From Drechslerella dactyloides (lineage: Eukaryota > Ascomycota > Orbiliomycetes > Orbiliales > Orbiliaceae), in the NCBI GenBank assembly GCA_020064725.1, contig JAGTWJ010000017.1, positions 248,001 through 312,000 of the forward strand: a stretch of DNA of 64,000 nucleotides. Direction: 5' to 3'. A program made the translations under genes and the position numbers. Shown piece by piece: positions 1 to 12,187 of the stretch (its first letter is position 1; each line of letters starts with the position of its first letter). The notes under the pieces were generated by a model. That model searched no databases. It worked only from the letters and a program-made list of their open reading frames with translations, and was not told where the DNA came from.

Positions 1-852
1 GGCGTCGGGGCAATCCAAATATCCGGTCTCGTTGAATGCCCTGAGGTCATTTTCGCGATATATCTGCCCATTTCGAAATTTCCAGAACAATTGATATCAT
101 GGCTGGCTGCATTCATCGATGCATCTGGAGCAATTGTCTCTGAAGCCAGTCGGCCATCCTTGGCCGGAATAAGTTATGCTAACCAGGCGGAGCTTGTCAA
201 AATATTCTACATTGATTGTATGTTATTTGAGACCACGACTTATGCCATATTTTTGGCATCGCATCGACTATGCCATACTTTTGAAATGTTGATTACGACA
301 ACACGATAAATTGGCATATATTTTTTACTTGCACGCTCGATACTTTAATTTGCACGCTCCCGTCTGGACTGACATCTTGCCAATCCGATTTCCGACTCGA
401 CCGCGAGATGGAGTCTAGACGTCTCAGAAACACCTCAATCGACTTCTTCTTCTTCTTCTTCTTTTTTTTGCACATTAAGTCTTGTTAATCAGGATTAAGG
501 ATATATCGATACCATATTACTTCCATATGCGACAGCGAGTTTACACCGATCGCATGCCTGCACGCTACAAAAATTACGAAGCCAGACAGCCGCCTTTTGG
601 CCTGCGAAGACCCTACAGCTATAGTATCGATCGCGCCTGGCTTATATGTGGTCATGGCATGGCATAGTTGTTATTTGTGCATACTCGATTGAATTGTACG
701 CCTGTATCAAAGCGAATGGAACGACGCTGGTATTATAATCCATGATGTAAAGAAATAAATGGAATCCGCTAAAAGACAATCACCAAGCCGCTATGCAAGC
801 TCTGCAACAAGGCAATCCCATTGAACTGGCTTCACAAAACGTATAATAAAAC
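1..852. other. Left-edge intergenic region
   Basis: I see no supportable gene. The open frames here are short, on both strands, and lack coding character. A CTT microsatellite followed by a T run lies at about 443-469. The right part should hold the 3' UTR of the ASPM-like gene, which ends at 853. Confidence 0.6.
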
Positions 853-3849
853 TCACTCCTCGACGTCCGCCAAATCCTGCCAAATATCAACATCCTCCAC
901 AACCCTCTCCTTCTTCCTCCTCCCCTTCCTCCCTTTCCCACCACCGGCCTTCCCCAACGCATACGGATCGCTCTCCGCCGCCGCCTCCTTCGCCTTCTTC
1001 AGCGCCTCAATAACGCTCTTAACACGCTCCTCCCGCCCGCCGTCCGCACGGAACCGATAGTCCATCCGCCGCCGGACGAGGTGTCCCCGCGCGAGTGCCT
1101 GTACAGCGGTAAGTTGCACCGTCAACGCGACGACGCGACGACTGACGGCGTCTCTCCACGCGCGCTGGATCACAATTGCGGCCTTCTCACGGCGTAACTG
1201 GACGGCTGCTGCGGCTTCCACTTCCGCGGCCTGTATGAAGTTTCGGAGGTGCGTGAAGATTTGTCGGCGGAAGCGTGCATTTCGGTAGAATCGCTGGATC
1301 GCCGTTGCTGCGCGTGTGCGTGCGGTGGCCGCGAGGACGCGGGAGGCGAGGAAGGCGAGGGCTGCGATTACGAAATTGTCGTTGACGATGCGGTCGGTTT
1401 TCGGCGTGAAGAGGTTGAGGAAGGCGGTGCTGCAGCCGAGGGTCTTGAGTTTGTCTGAGAGTGATTGTGGTTTCTGGCTGCTGGGGAGTGTTGAGAGCGG
1501 CTGGTACTCGTCGAGGATCGCGGTTACGATGTCGCCGTTGGTGAATGTGGTCGCGGCGTTGGCGCAGCTGATGTTCCGCGGGGCGGTCATGGCGTGCACC
1601 CAGAGGTCGAGGCGGTGGAGGTATGCTGTCTCATCGAAGGTGTCGGAGATGGGAGTCTGGGAGAGTGGGGCGAGCTTCTCTTCAGCGAGGCGGTATTTCC
1701 GCCAGAGCCGTCTGATCTCGCGCTCGAGTTCGGCCCAGTTGACGAGACGGCTCAGGCCGACCTTGCCTGCGACGAGCGCCCACAGGCAGCTGAGCGTGAC
1801 TTCGCGGTGGCCGTCGACAATGTCGCTGGGTTTGACGCTGTCCGCAGGTAGGCAGCCGGTCGCGTACAGGTGGTTGAGGACCGCTGAGACGTTTGCGACC
1901 TTCTCAGCCTTCGTGCGCGGGAGGAGGGCGACGGCTGCGAGTACCTTGTGCGGAGAGGACTGCGAGGGCGGTGAGAGGAGTTCTGCGAGTTTGGCGAGGC
2001 GGGTGCCGGAGCGGAGGTCGATTTTGATGTTGCTGATCGTGTAGTTGAATTCCTCTTCGGGTTTCTGGACGTGCGAGACGGCGTATCTGCAGTTTTTGAG
2101 GCCGCGGATGGCGTTGCCGAGGGTGGGTAGGAGGAGCATGAGAAGTTTGGTGAGGAGGGCCTCGGACGATTTGAACTCGGAGGACGAGAGGAAGAGTGGT
2201 TGGTGGAAGATGCCTGATGTCTTGCCGTGGTCTAGTAGCTTGACGAGGAGGAGGGTCCGCTGGATGATACGGCGGAGGACCCATGCTTTTGAGCCTGCGG
2301 TCTCGGCTTCGGTCCACAGGCGCATGGAGCCGTGGGCATTCGCGCTGTAGCTCTCCCATGTTCCGTTGTCGTCTTCAATGTCGACAAAGAAGGTTTCGAA
2401 GAAGCGTTGGATGTCGGGTTCTGCTATGTGACCAGAGCCAAGTGAGCGGCCTGTGACGACCTCCATCGCCAGCTTGACGCTTTGCTGATTGTATGCTTGG
2501 GTGAAGAGCTTGGCGAATCTATCTCTGAGGCCGAGGTCGTCGCCGAGTTTGGGGTGGTGGTCGAGCTGGTCGTCGGTTGGCTTGAGCACGCCGTGAAGGA
2601 TGGAGGCTTTGAGGCGCTCAAGCAGCATGCAGTACTCATCGCTGTTGTACAGATCTATCAGAGACTCGCGGATTTCACATTCGGGCGGTGATTTGGGGAT
2701 GGTGGCGCTGAGGATGTCGTTGGCAAGCTGCTCGAGGACGCCTTCTTGAGAGTCGAGCCAGGTTGTGTCGTAGAGTTCGGGTTTCAGAGAATATTCGAGC
2801 TTTGCGTATTCGGAGGCGGACTTGCGGGTTTGTTTGGAGGGTTTGGTTACCCTGGTGCGTTTGGTGTATTCGGTGTCCGAGAATGCTTTTGTGGATGCCT
2901 TCTGCAGTCGCAGGCGCCCGAGGGTCGATGCGGACGGCTTCTTCGCTGGCTGCTCGGTGTCGGTTTGGGCGGAGCGGACGGCGGGATTCATGCCGCGGGT
3001 GACCTGCCTGAGGGCCGGACGAGAAAGAGTTGAGGTGGACGACGCTGTGGTGGTGGTGGTCGCGCTGCTGTTGCGTGACTTCTTGGCTGGGATGGCACGA
3101 GACGCGGCCTTGGTGGCGGTGGTCGTGGGCTTCTTGTCGACGGGCTTGGGAGCAGTGCTCTTGGCCGGCTTGGAAGGGGCCTGCTTCGGTTTGATGGGAG
3201 GCTTTGGCTTTGTGGATGTCGCCTTTGCGGCGGCGGCCGATGCGACGCGGCGGACGAGTTCGCTGATGCGGCGTCTCTTCTTGGGTGGATGGTTCTGGGA
3301 CGGCTTTGAGAGGGCGGAGATGGACGTTGTAGATATATTAGCGGATACGTTGGGCGACGAGTGAGGCATGATGGTCGTGGAGGTCGAGTCGATGTCTGAG
3401 ACGTCCGCGTGGAGGACAGAGCTGTTGACGGGCGCGGCGGGCGAGGATGGAGGGATGGAGGTCTTCGAGGCGTGGGCATCGTTCGGTTGGACATGTTGAG
3501 ATGCGGCGACGGCAGTCTGCGAGCGGGTTGACATGCGCCTGATCTTGTTACTCGCAGCAGAGAAGACGCTCTCAGCGGTCTTTGGTCGTGTTTCGACGTT
3601 CGTGGAAGTGGTGGTTCGCTCTGGCTGTTTCTTCTCGACTGATTTCCGCTGGGGAAGCAGGCTCAGGGGTATCTTGCGCCGCTTCGGAGCCACGGCGAGA
3701 GAGCTCGGCAGGCGACGACGGTTGCCGGTAGCAGGCAATTCGGTCGTGAAGTGGTTGGTTTCGTCGGCGAGGAGGGAGGGCTCGGGTGACGGCGGGCGGA
3801 GTCGCTTGCGCCGGTTGGGCGGCGGGCACGGCGTGTCTATGAGGTCCAT
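853..3849 (-). CDS. ASPM/abnormal-spindle-like calmodulin-binding protein
   Basis: Intronless, 998 aa, with ATG at 3849. Residues 1-350 are low-complexity, rich in Lys/Pro/Ser/Thr with several basic clusters, as expected of a microtubule- or nuclear-targeted tail. Residues about 610-700 match the calponin-homology region of ASPM proteins, including the family-typical DIVDGHRE motif near 676-683. A second, weaker CH-like stretch follows at about 758-840. Three IQ-type helices (AIQRFYRNARFRR, VIQRAWR and VQALARGHLVRR) lie at about 849-928, followed by a charged C-terminus. Family knowledge: ASPM and fungal relatives bind calmodulin through IQ repeats and act at spindle poles. The IQ array is far shorter than in animals, which is normal for fungi. 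It diverges from the AAA ATPase gene across a 2-kb intergenic region. Function is inferred from the family; identification is good. Confidence 0.85.
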   Translation of the reverse strand: MDLIDTPCPPPNRRKRLRPPSPEPSLLADETNHFTTELPATGNRRRLPSSLAVAPKRRKIPLSLLPQRKSVEKKQPERTTTSTNVETRPKTAESVFSAASNKIRRMSTRSQTAVAASQHVQPNDAHASKTSIPPSSPAAPVNSSVLHADVSDIDSTSTTIMPHSSPNVSANISTTSISALSKPSQNHPPKKRRRISELVRRVASAAAAKATSTKPKPPIKPKQAPSKPAKSTAPKPVDKKPTTTATKAASRAIPAKKSRNSSATTTTTASSTSTLSRPALRQVTRGMNPAVRSAQTDTEQPAKKPSASTLGRLRLQKASTKAFSDTEYTKRTRVTKPSKQTRKSASEYAKLEYSLKPELYDTTWLDSQEGVLEQLANDILSATIPKSPPECEIRESLIDLYNSDEYCMLLERLKASILHGVLKPTDDQLDHHPKLGDDLGLRDRFAKLFTQAYNQQSVKLAMEVVTGRSLGSGHIAEPDIQRFFETFFVDIEDDNGTWESYSANAHGSMRLWTEAETAGSKAWVLRRIIQRTLLLVKLLDHGKTSGIFHQPLFLSSSEFKSSEALLTKLLMLLLPTLGNAIRGLKNCRYAVSHVQKPEEEFNYTISNIKIDLRSGTRLAKLAELLSPPSQSSPHKVLAAVALLPRTKAEKVANVSAVLNHLYATGCLPADSVKPSDIVDGHREVTLSCLWALVAGKVGLSRLVNWAELEREIRRLWRKYRLAEEKLAPLSQTPISDTFDETAYLHRLDLWVHAMTAPRNISCANAATTFTNGDIVTAILDEYQPLSTLPSSQKPQSLSDKLKTLGCSTAFLNLFTPKTDRIVNDNFVIAALAFLASRVLAATARTRAATAIQRFYRNARFRRQIFTHLRNFIQAAEVEAAAAVQLRREKAAIVIQRAWRDAVSRRVVALTVQLTAVQALARGHLVRRRMDYRFRADGGREERVKSVIEALKKAKEAAAESDPYALGKAGGGKGRKGRRKKERVVEDVDIWQDLADVEE

Positions 3850-5808
3850 CGCGAGATGTTGTCCTATGTTGTCGGCGTGGGACGGGTCGATGCAGTTGTA
3901 TGGTATCGGTTATGATGAGAACGCGTATTGCAGTCACGTATCCGCGCGTTTGTATGCGATTCGGACATGCTCGTCAGCGATGGTGGCAGGATGACAGATG
4001 GACAATCGATGAAAGATGCAGGATGCAGGATGGATGGGTGATGTCTGTGACATCTGTTGCATGTTACAAAGCGGGACGAAGCGTGTAAACAAAACACCGC
4101 AAACGGCAGTTCCTCGCCGTCAAACAGCGCCAGCCATCCAGAACAAACGAAAACAAGCTTCCGAGCAGCGTGGCAGGCGACCGCAGCAGAGCCGCATGTC
4201 AAAAGGAAAGAAAACGCGGGGTGCTCCCGTCCCGCCGGGCACGATGACGACGATGGGCTGCCCCTCGCGAGGATGCGGTCGCAGCGTGGATATCTTGAGA
4301 TCGGGCATCCTGGGAAAGGGTGCCAATCGGGCGGAAATCCGGGTCGCGGAGAGCGGATTCGGTGTCGCCTGGCTGCGGCGACGCGGATTCCGGGCTGGCC
4401 GGGTCGAGTTACGGCCGTTGGAGGCCGCGTCTGTGGAGGGTCGCGATGGGGGAATCCCGCTCTTCTGATGGTGATATTGGCGTGGTGTTGAAGCGTTTTT
4501 GTGGGATGTCCAATTTTGGTGGTCGTGGGCCGGGTGCACCGCCACAGTTTGGCTCTTCTCGCTAAGCTTAAGGGCATGCATAACACACGCACGAAAACGG
4601 TCGAGGCAGGAGGGACGGTCTCGCGATGCCGTCGGACAGGCGAGACGGGCGTCGTGGCGATGGCAGCCCGCGATGCCGTTGTCGCCGGATGACTGCACCT
4701 CTCATTACAGTGTATGACTGGTGGTGAGGCTGGTCTGACTCTTGCAACGGGGTGTTGTGCAGTGGTGAGCCCTGCCTACGGACACGCAGTCAGCTGTGAA
4801 CGTGGACTCGAATTGACGGTGGTACCTATCTTGACGCGCTGTATCATACCACGATGAGTCTTTAGATGTCGTCGTCGATGGATGGTGATAGAGTGGTGAT
4901 GAGATGAGTCAGCGTGGAGCGTGGTGTTTGTGGCTGGAGCGTTGTTGTTGGGAGGTAAAAAGCACCGCCACGGCGGCCGTTGCTTTTTCGCGGCCTCCTT
5001 CTCGCTCGCTCTCTCCTTCTCCCACAGACGCCGCATCCGTTATTCTGTTCCATCCTCTCCATCCTCCCCGGCCAGCATCGCCATCTTCAACTCCTCCCGC
5101 GATCCCGCCCTCCATCCACTCGACCCGCTCGGCCTCTTGACGGCCCTCTCGCATTCTCGCCCTCCTTCTCCCTCTCGACGCTGCTTCTTTTTTCTCTTCG
5201 AGTCCGTCCTTTCCTCCAGATCCGTCCGTCTCGTTCCTTCTCGCCCCGTCCGCCGCGTCGCCCATCCCACCTTCGCGTGTCTCCCTCGTGCAAGAGCCTG
5301 GATTCCACTCGGCACGCTGCTTCCCCTCACGTGGAACACCATCGACGGCCCCTTCTCCCTCCCCGGGCCGTGTCGAAGCCTGCAATTTCCCGCCGAGTTG
5401 CGCTCCACGGGGCCTGTTTTGATTGTCCTTCCCGCTGCTTGATCGCACCAGCCGGCACAAACCCGGTCTCGAGCGTCCACTATCATTCGCCGCCCTCATT
5501 ATCAATCAATCAATCTATCAAACTCACCCATTCCCGATTGGGGCGTTTCACTACAAAGTAGGTCACTCTCTTCAAAAAAGTCACTCCTCCCTTCGCGTCT
5601 ATCGACGCCTTCCGCCCTTTTCTCTCCCCGACTCCAATGGCTTCGCGTCCATGCAGAATCCCTTACCGTTACCGCTGAGGAGAGCAGGCGTGCTTACTTT
5701 TTTTGGTGCTTTCCTCGCCTAGATCGCACTCGATGACCCCGGAAATCATCGAGCCCTGATACTGCTTCCTTCTGCTTCTGCTTCTGCACCTGCACTCGCG
5801 TCGGCCGT
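3850..5808. promoter_or_regulatory. Divergent promoter region and pyrimidine-rich leader
   Basis: This 1.96-kb stretch separates two divergently transcribed genes and must hold both promoters. From about 4980 to 5790 the + strand is strongly C/T-rich, typical of fungal core promoters and 5' leaders, and is probably the leader of the bromodomain ATPase. Overlapping open frames on both strands there are compositional artefacts. I see no convincing TATA box. Confidence 0.5.
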
Positions 5809-8800
5809 ATGCCAACCATGCCAAATCGCGGTCGCAAGACTCAAAGCATCACTAGCCTCGTTGTCGACCCCGATCGGCTCGGCGACGACTCTGACGACGA
5901 CGACTTTGACCCTCACGCTTCCCACGCCACCCCTTCCAAACGCCACAATCGAACCCCCAAGAAAGGCCGCAGCACCTCAAAACGCTCCAAGCCGCGCCGC
6001 AGACGCGAGGAATACGAAGAGGACGACGACGACCTCAGCAGAGGCTCCTGGTCCCACTCCGAGTCCAGCGAGTCCGAAGACGATCTTGAAATGAACGCCG
6101 CCGGTCGTCCGGCAAGAAGAGCTGTCAAGAACCACAAGATCAATTACGGCGAATCCTCGGCATCCGAGCCAGACTTTGACGAGCCCGAGGCGATCTTCAC
6201 CGACGACGAAGAAGACGTCAAACCATCCAAGAGCCGAAAAGCCAAGTCCGGCAAGACACCAAAGAAACAGGCGCCGAAGAAGGCTCCAGCATCCACCCGA
6301 CGCAATCTCCGCCGCCAAGCCCTCACCGAGGACGAAGACGAGGTCAGCGTCCCAGCCACAGACGACGAAGAAGACACCCCCCAACAAGCACCGCCACCAC
6401 AACAACCCAAGTCTCTCATCGTCAAGCTCAAGTTCAACAGAAAGGTATTCGACGAGGTCATCATGGCTCGCAAAGGTAGCGCCTCGGCGCCATCCCAAAA
6501 CACGGGCCTCTATCAACGGCGTTCTTCCCGACTTGCTTCCTTGGACCCGGAGAACACCGCTGCCGATCTGCCCACCACTCGCACCACTCGCGGGAAATCT
6601 CGAGAACCCACCCAGTCCCCGACTGGCGCCAACAGGAGAAGCCGTAGCACGAGCCGACCCACCACAGGCAGCAAAGCCCCGACCTCTACCGCCCCGACCC
6701 GATCCCGTCGAATCACCCGAGCGGCCAGCAGAGCCAGTAGCGAGGGCGCTGTCAGCATCGGCGACGACGCTCCACACGACGATATGGAAGTAGAGCACCC
6801 CCACCCCGCTCCCCATCTCGCCATGTCGCGTATCACAGAGGAGTCCACCCAGCACTCTTCCAGCAACGGGCAACTCACAAACGGCGACTCCGCGAACAAA
6901 GATGCGAACTTTCAACCCGGTATGACTAGCACCAGCACTGGTGATTCCCTGGGCGTTAATGTACCCCAACGTGAATTATCTGACTTACTCCTTCCTCCCG
7001 ATCTTGCAGCAGAAGACGCCGCCGATGCCGGCAAGAGGATCACCCGCGCCAGCGTCGCCTTGAAGAAGGAAAACGTCGAGACCGGCGGCATCTTTGACGA
7101 TGAGGAAGAAGAGCAAGAGGACGCTCAGGTCATCAGCGACGTCGTCGACGTCAATATGGAAGATGATGACGAAGAGGACGAAGGACCCGTCATGAGGCGT
7201 CGAACACGCGGCGCCGCTAGACGACAGCAAACACCCCCTTCGGAGTTCAATACACCCAAAAAACAACTCCCCTCTCGCAAGTCCAAGCGTAGCAGCAAGG
7301 ACAGTGACGATGAATACGAGGAGGATCCTGACGATGAAGATGACGGTGACGGTGGCGGCTCCGATAGTGAACAACCCGAGCCTGCCGAAGATGACGACGA
7401 AGCTGATGAGTATCGAGGCCGACGCACACGAGGGGCCGCTTCTCAGAAGAAACGCAGGCGGAGCCAAATGTCCACTGACCAAGCCATCGATCTCGATGAG
7501 CTGGCCGAAGAAGCCCGCGACTTGGGTAAAGAACGCAAGCGCACAAGGCGGGAAAACAGAATGCTCATGGCCGAGGAAGATTCCAGCCAGGGTCGTCGAC
7601 CTCGTCGCGCGGCCGAGAAGCCCGTCGACTATCGCGTCTGGCGCCCTGAAGAGCTCCTTGTGATCGATGAAGGTACACCTCCACCCACCATCATCGGAAA
7701 GAAGAATGGCAAAAAGGGCAAGAACGGCGGCCCTGGTGCGCGTCCCTTGTTCAACACCCACGGTATCTTTGGCGGTATCGGTCAGGAGCCTTCCATCCTC
7801 GGCGCGGATCGCAATCTCGGCTTTAATGATTCGGATAGCAGCGATGACGACGCTCAGATGATGCACGCCGGAGGTACAGACGCCGTTGTCCCACCTGTTA
7901 GTGCCGGTGGCAAGCGCGACTCTATTTCCCGGCAGGGCGGCCCTATGGACATGGGCAAGATCACTGCTGCGCAGAAGCAGAATCTTGCGGATGCGGACCC
8001 GATTGGCATTGATCCTAATGTGGACTTTTCCAAGGTTGGTGGTCTCGCTGAACATATCAATCAACTGAAGGAGATGGTGGCTCTGCCTCTCATGTATCCC
8101 GAGGTCTTCCAGAACCTGGGCATCACGCCGCCGAGGGGCGTCTTGTTTCACGGCCCCCCCGGTACCGGTAAAACCTTGCTCGCACGAGCTCTGGCGAACT
8201 CTTGCAGTGCGAACGGCAAACAGATTACGTTTTACATGAGGAAAGGTGCCGACATTCTGAGCAAATGGGTCGGCGAAGCTGAGAGGCAGGTTCGACTGCT
8301 CTTTGCGGATGCCAGGAAGAATGCGCCCAGTATCATCTTCTTTGACGAAATCGACGGCCTTGCACCGGTACGATCCAGCAAGCAGGATCAGATCCACGCT
8401 TCCATTGTCTCCACCCTCCTCGCCCTCATGGACGGTATGGACGGCCGCGGACAGGTCATTGTCATCGGTGCCACCAACCGACCTGATTCTATCGACCCTG
8501 CCCTCCGCCGTCCTGGCCGTTTCGACAGAGAGTTCTATTTCCCGCTCCCCGACAAAACCTCCCGTCGTGCCATCATTGATATCCACACGTCAAACTGGAC
8601 GCCACCGCTCTCTGATAACTTCAAGAACGAACTCGCCAGCTTGACGAAGGGATACGGTGGAGCTGATCTCCGCGCGCTGTGCACGGAGGCCGCCTTGAAC
8701 GCCGTCCAGCGCAAGTATCCGCAGATCTATCGCGACACTGACAAGAAGTTCCTGATCGATCCGAAGAGCATTGAGGTCACCGCACGCGACTTTATGCTCT

Positions 8801-11581
8801 CCGTCGACAAGATCGTGCCGTCGAGTGAAAGGTCGTCGACTTCGGGAGCCTCGCCGCTGCCTGAACATATCGCGCCGCTTCTCACGCCTACCCTCAACAT
8901 GGTCAAGGAGAAGCTCGACCAGGTGTTCCCACAGAAGAAGACACAGTCCGCACTGCAAGAAGCCGAGTATGAGCCGTACACGGATGCCGACGGCGGGTTC
9001 GGCCGCGAGAAAATGCTCAAGGACTTTGAGAACACGCGCGTGTTCAAGCCGAGGATTCTCATTCACGGTCAGCAGGGTATGGGTCAAGGATATCTTGGCG
9101 CCGCGCTTCTGCACCAGTTCGAAGGCATGCACATACAAACCATCAATCTGCCGATCCTGATGGGGGACCCTGCCAAGAATGCGGAAGCGACGCTCATCCA
9201 GCTTTTTGTTGAACTGAGGCGGCATAAGCCCAGTGTTCTTTACATTCCTGACCTTGAGAACTGGTTCTCGGCGGTGTCGAATGATGTCTTGATGACATTT
9301 CTGCATCTCGTCTCGTCGATTGGGTCGTCGGAGCGGATTTTACTGCTCGGGATGACGTCGGCGGAGATTGAAGAGATCAATGCGACGATTGTCCGCGACC
9401 TGTTTGGGTATTCGAAGAAGTGCCGCATCAGCATCCAGAAGCCCGATGAGGTCCGTATCGCTTGTTTGTACTATGACTTTAGAATTATTGCTAACGTGTA
9501 TTTTGATATAGTCACAACGTGATCAGTTCTTTCAGCGGGTTATCAGCTTTATCAGAAAATCGCCAAAGGAGTTCCCCGACCCCACCATGCGTCCGAAGCG
9601 CAAGATTGAGCCGCTCCCCATCGCGCCGCCTCCGCCGCCCAAAGCACCGACGAAAGCAGAAATACGCAACCAGCTGCAGAATGACAAGTACTACGTGTAC
9701 CAACTCAAAGTGCGACTCATGCCGATCATCGACATGCTCAAGCAAAAGTACAAGCGCTTCCGTAGGGGGGTCATCCCTCAGGAGCGTCTGGAGCAACTGC
9801 ACGTCCCACCTCCCACCGATGACGTTGTCAGCGATATAAGGCCGGAGCCCGACGTGCGGATGATAAAGGACGCAGAAGGAGTCGACATGGTCTTTGACGT
9901 GACGCGGGACCGCGCCTTCTACAATCTTGACCTCGAAGTAATCGAAGAGCGGGTCTTCAACGGCTACTACATCAAGCCATCGCAGTTCGTGCAGGACATC
10001 GCGCATGTTGCTGCGGACTGCTATGCGAGTGGTGACCGCTCTGCAATATTACTGGGGAGCGAGATGAAGACTAACGTTGAGATCTCGATATTCGATCTCG
10101 AGAAGGAGCAGCCGGGACTCTGGGCTGAATGGCATGGGGTGTGGAACCGCGTACAGGCCAGGCTGAAGAAGAAGGACGGAGAGGACGGAGGAGCGCCGGC
10201 CGCCATCACCATCGCCGACTCGGATGAAAGCACCGCCCGTGCTGAGCAGGGAGACTTCCAGCCCCCCGTTGCTGGGCCGAGCACGACGCCGTTTCAAAAG
10301 AAGATTTTCGCCGTCAGCTCCGGCAGCGCGCCCTTCCAGCAAGCGCAGATGCAGATGATGCCGCCGCTGATTGAAGAGCGCGATGTGGACTCGTCGAACG
10401 GATACATCGCCTCCGGAGAGATGGGCCCCAAGGACAGCGACGGCGACGCCGTCATGAGCGATATTCCCGCCGTTGGGAGCAGTTCGAACCCCCAAACCTC
10501 CAGCGACCAGAGCAGCACGTTCAAGACCGCGGCGCAAAGCCAAAGCATGATCCCGAACCCCAGTCAGAACGCCCCCGTGCTCGCCACGCAGATTTCCGCC
10601 ATCAACAACACGCAGACAGTGCAGAGCGAGACCGCAGCAGCACGCTACTCGTCCGCGGTGGGTATTAGCAGCACCTACACGCAGTTCGAGCAGAACACGC
10701 TGAACGCGTCCTCGACAACAACGACGTCCGGCAAGAAGACGAGCCAGAGCCAGGAGAACAGCAACGATACAAACAACCGCCTGAGCAATCATACCAGCGG
10801 CAGTAATCGTACGGACGTCCCGCAGGATACACCGCCGGCGAGACCCGCGGGGACGTTCCTGAGCGATGCCAGCGGTGGGAGTTCGAGTATGCGGCACCAG
10901 CAGTTGTTGCAGCATGCCTCCACGACGACGGGTTACGAATGTCCGATCGCGTTTGGAGACAGCCAGCTGCCGGATACACAGCGTATGTTTATCGCTCTTC
11001 TTTTCACATGTAATATTTGGTGTGACGGTACTAATGTGGTTTGTGTAGCGCTCGCATCATCGGATGGCAGCGTGCCTAGTCAGCTTGCTACTGGCGGACT
11101 GTTGAATTTCAGCACGCAGGCGACAGCAGGATTATCGAACAGCTCGCAACAATCACCACTCGCCTCGTTAGCTCTCCGACATGCCGCCGCGCGCGCGGCA
11201 GATCTACCGGGTCCGTCGCCGACGAGTAGCGTGCCGACGCCGGTGCTCCGGCGCCACGCCAGCCCCGACCCCCACCTGCAGCTCGACCTCGAGGAGCTGC
11301 GTGCGTTCCAAAGGCGGCTGGTGACGGTATCCGCTGGCTTCACGATTGAGCAGCTTGAGCAGGTTAACGCGGCGGTCATGGATCTCGTCTGGCGGCACCG
11401 CGGCAACTGGGATCGCAATGAGATATTGAAGGAGGCGGCAGAGGTCGTCGAGGAGGTGTTGGAGGACGTTGCGGAGATGGAGCGGTTGATGAGGATGCGC
11501 AAGTTGCATTGGAAGGCGATTCGGCGGGAGGACGAAGAAGTCAGCTATGGAGATGTTCTGACGAGCGAAGTTGAGGGATAA
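5809..11581 (+). CDS. YTA7: Yta7/ATAD2-type bromodomain AAA ATPase
   Basis: Model: exons 5809-6919, 7010-9450, 9512-10982 and 11049-11581, 1851 aa. The first and last introns (90 and 66 bp) are in-frame and free of stops, so read-through forms are possible. The 9451-9511 intron is certain because the frame changes there. The N-terminal ~600 residues are acidic and basic low-complexity. AAA domain 1 has an intact Walker A (GPPGTGKT, ~residue 751) and Walker B (FFDEID, ~812). AAA domain 2 has a degenerate Walker A in which GMGQG replaces GxGK (~1056). A bromodomain-like segment spans ~1241-1383, followed by a disordered Ser/Thr/Gln-rich tail and a helical C-terminus. Known family role: a hexameric chromatin ATPase that disassembles H3-H4 and sets boundaries. 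A G-rich tract follows the stop codon. Confidence 0.92.
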
Positions 11582-11623
11582 CCAAAACAAATATGGTACA
11601 TAGATGCGGATAAGGTATGAGAA

Positions 11624-11650
11624 GGGGAGGGTAGGGGAGGGGAGGGTAGG
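11624..11650 (+). other. G-rich tract, potential G-quadruplex in 3' UTR
   Basis: Five runs of three or four G separated by A or TA, 43 bp past the stop codon of the bromodomain ATPase gene on the sense strand. The spacing of one or two bases fits an intramolecular quadruplex in DNA or mRNA. Seen directly; function is inference. Confidence 0.6.
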
Positions 11651-12187
11651 TTGGTTGTTTTACAACGGCATCATTGTGGTATTTGCGTGTTAGTGTGGTT
11701 TTAACGTTTTTATTTGAAAATTTCCGGCGGCGTTCTTTTTTTTTATTACTACTATTATCTTCTATCTTTCGTGTGTTTATTACTTTTCGGTTTTTTCCCA
11801 ATTGTAATCTGCATGGTATCATTGTTTGCTTGCATGCTATTACGAAGGAAGAATTTTTTCCTCGTGTACCATTTTGTTTTGCTTTGTGTGTATTAGGATT
11901 ATATATCGTATGGCGATGCATGGCGGAGAGTCGCCCGGGGAGGGATAGGTTGTCGGTTGACTTACCTGCATTGCGTGTGTGCATGGTGGAGGTGTGCTCT
12001 CTCTACTTTATTTCAATACAAGGCTGGATGGTATAACTTCCTTTGAGATCTCTGGTGCAATCCTTCTAAGCGGTAGATGTCCTGGATTCAAGCTTAATTT
12101 CAAGGCAACGACCGACCCGATCGTAAATTTGACATTGATTATTTTACTACTATGCTTCGTGATTATATTTATTTTACTATACTATGG

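Noticed and set aside
1316..2044. 242-codon plus-strand frame inside the ASPM-like gene
   Set aside because: Shadow of the minus-strand coding sequence, which carries clear CH and IQ motifs.
4909..5561. Long overlapping frames on both strands in the leader of the bromodomain ATPase
   Set aside because: C/T-rich composition makes stop codons rare; the peptides are low-complexity Ser/Pro/Arg.
6985..8586. 533-codon minus-strand frame antisense to the bromodomain ATPase
   Set aside because: It is the mirror of a GC-biased coding exon with conserved AAA motifs on the other strand; its translation has no domain.
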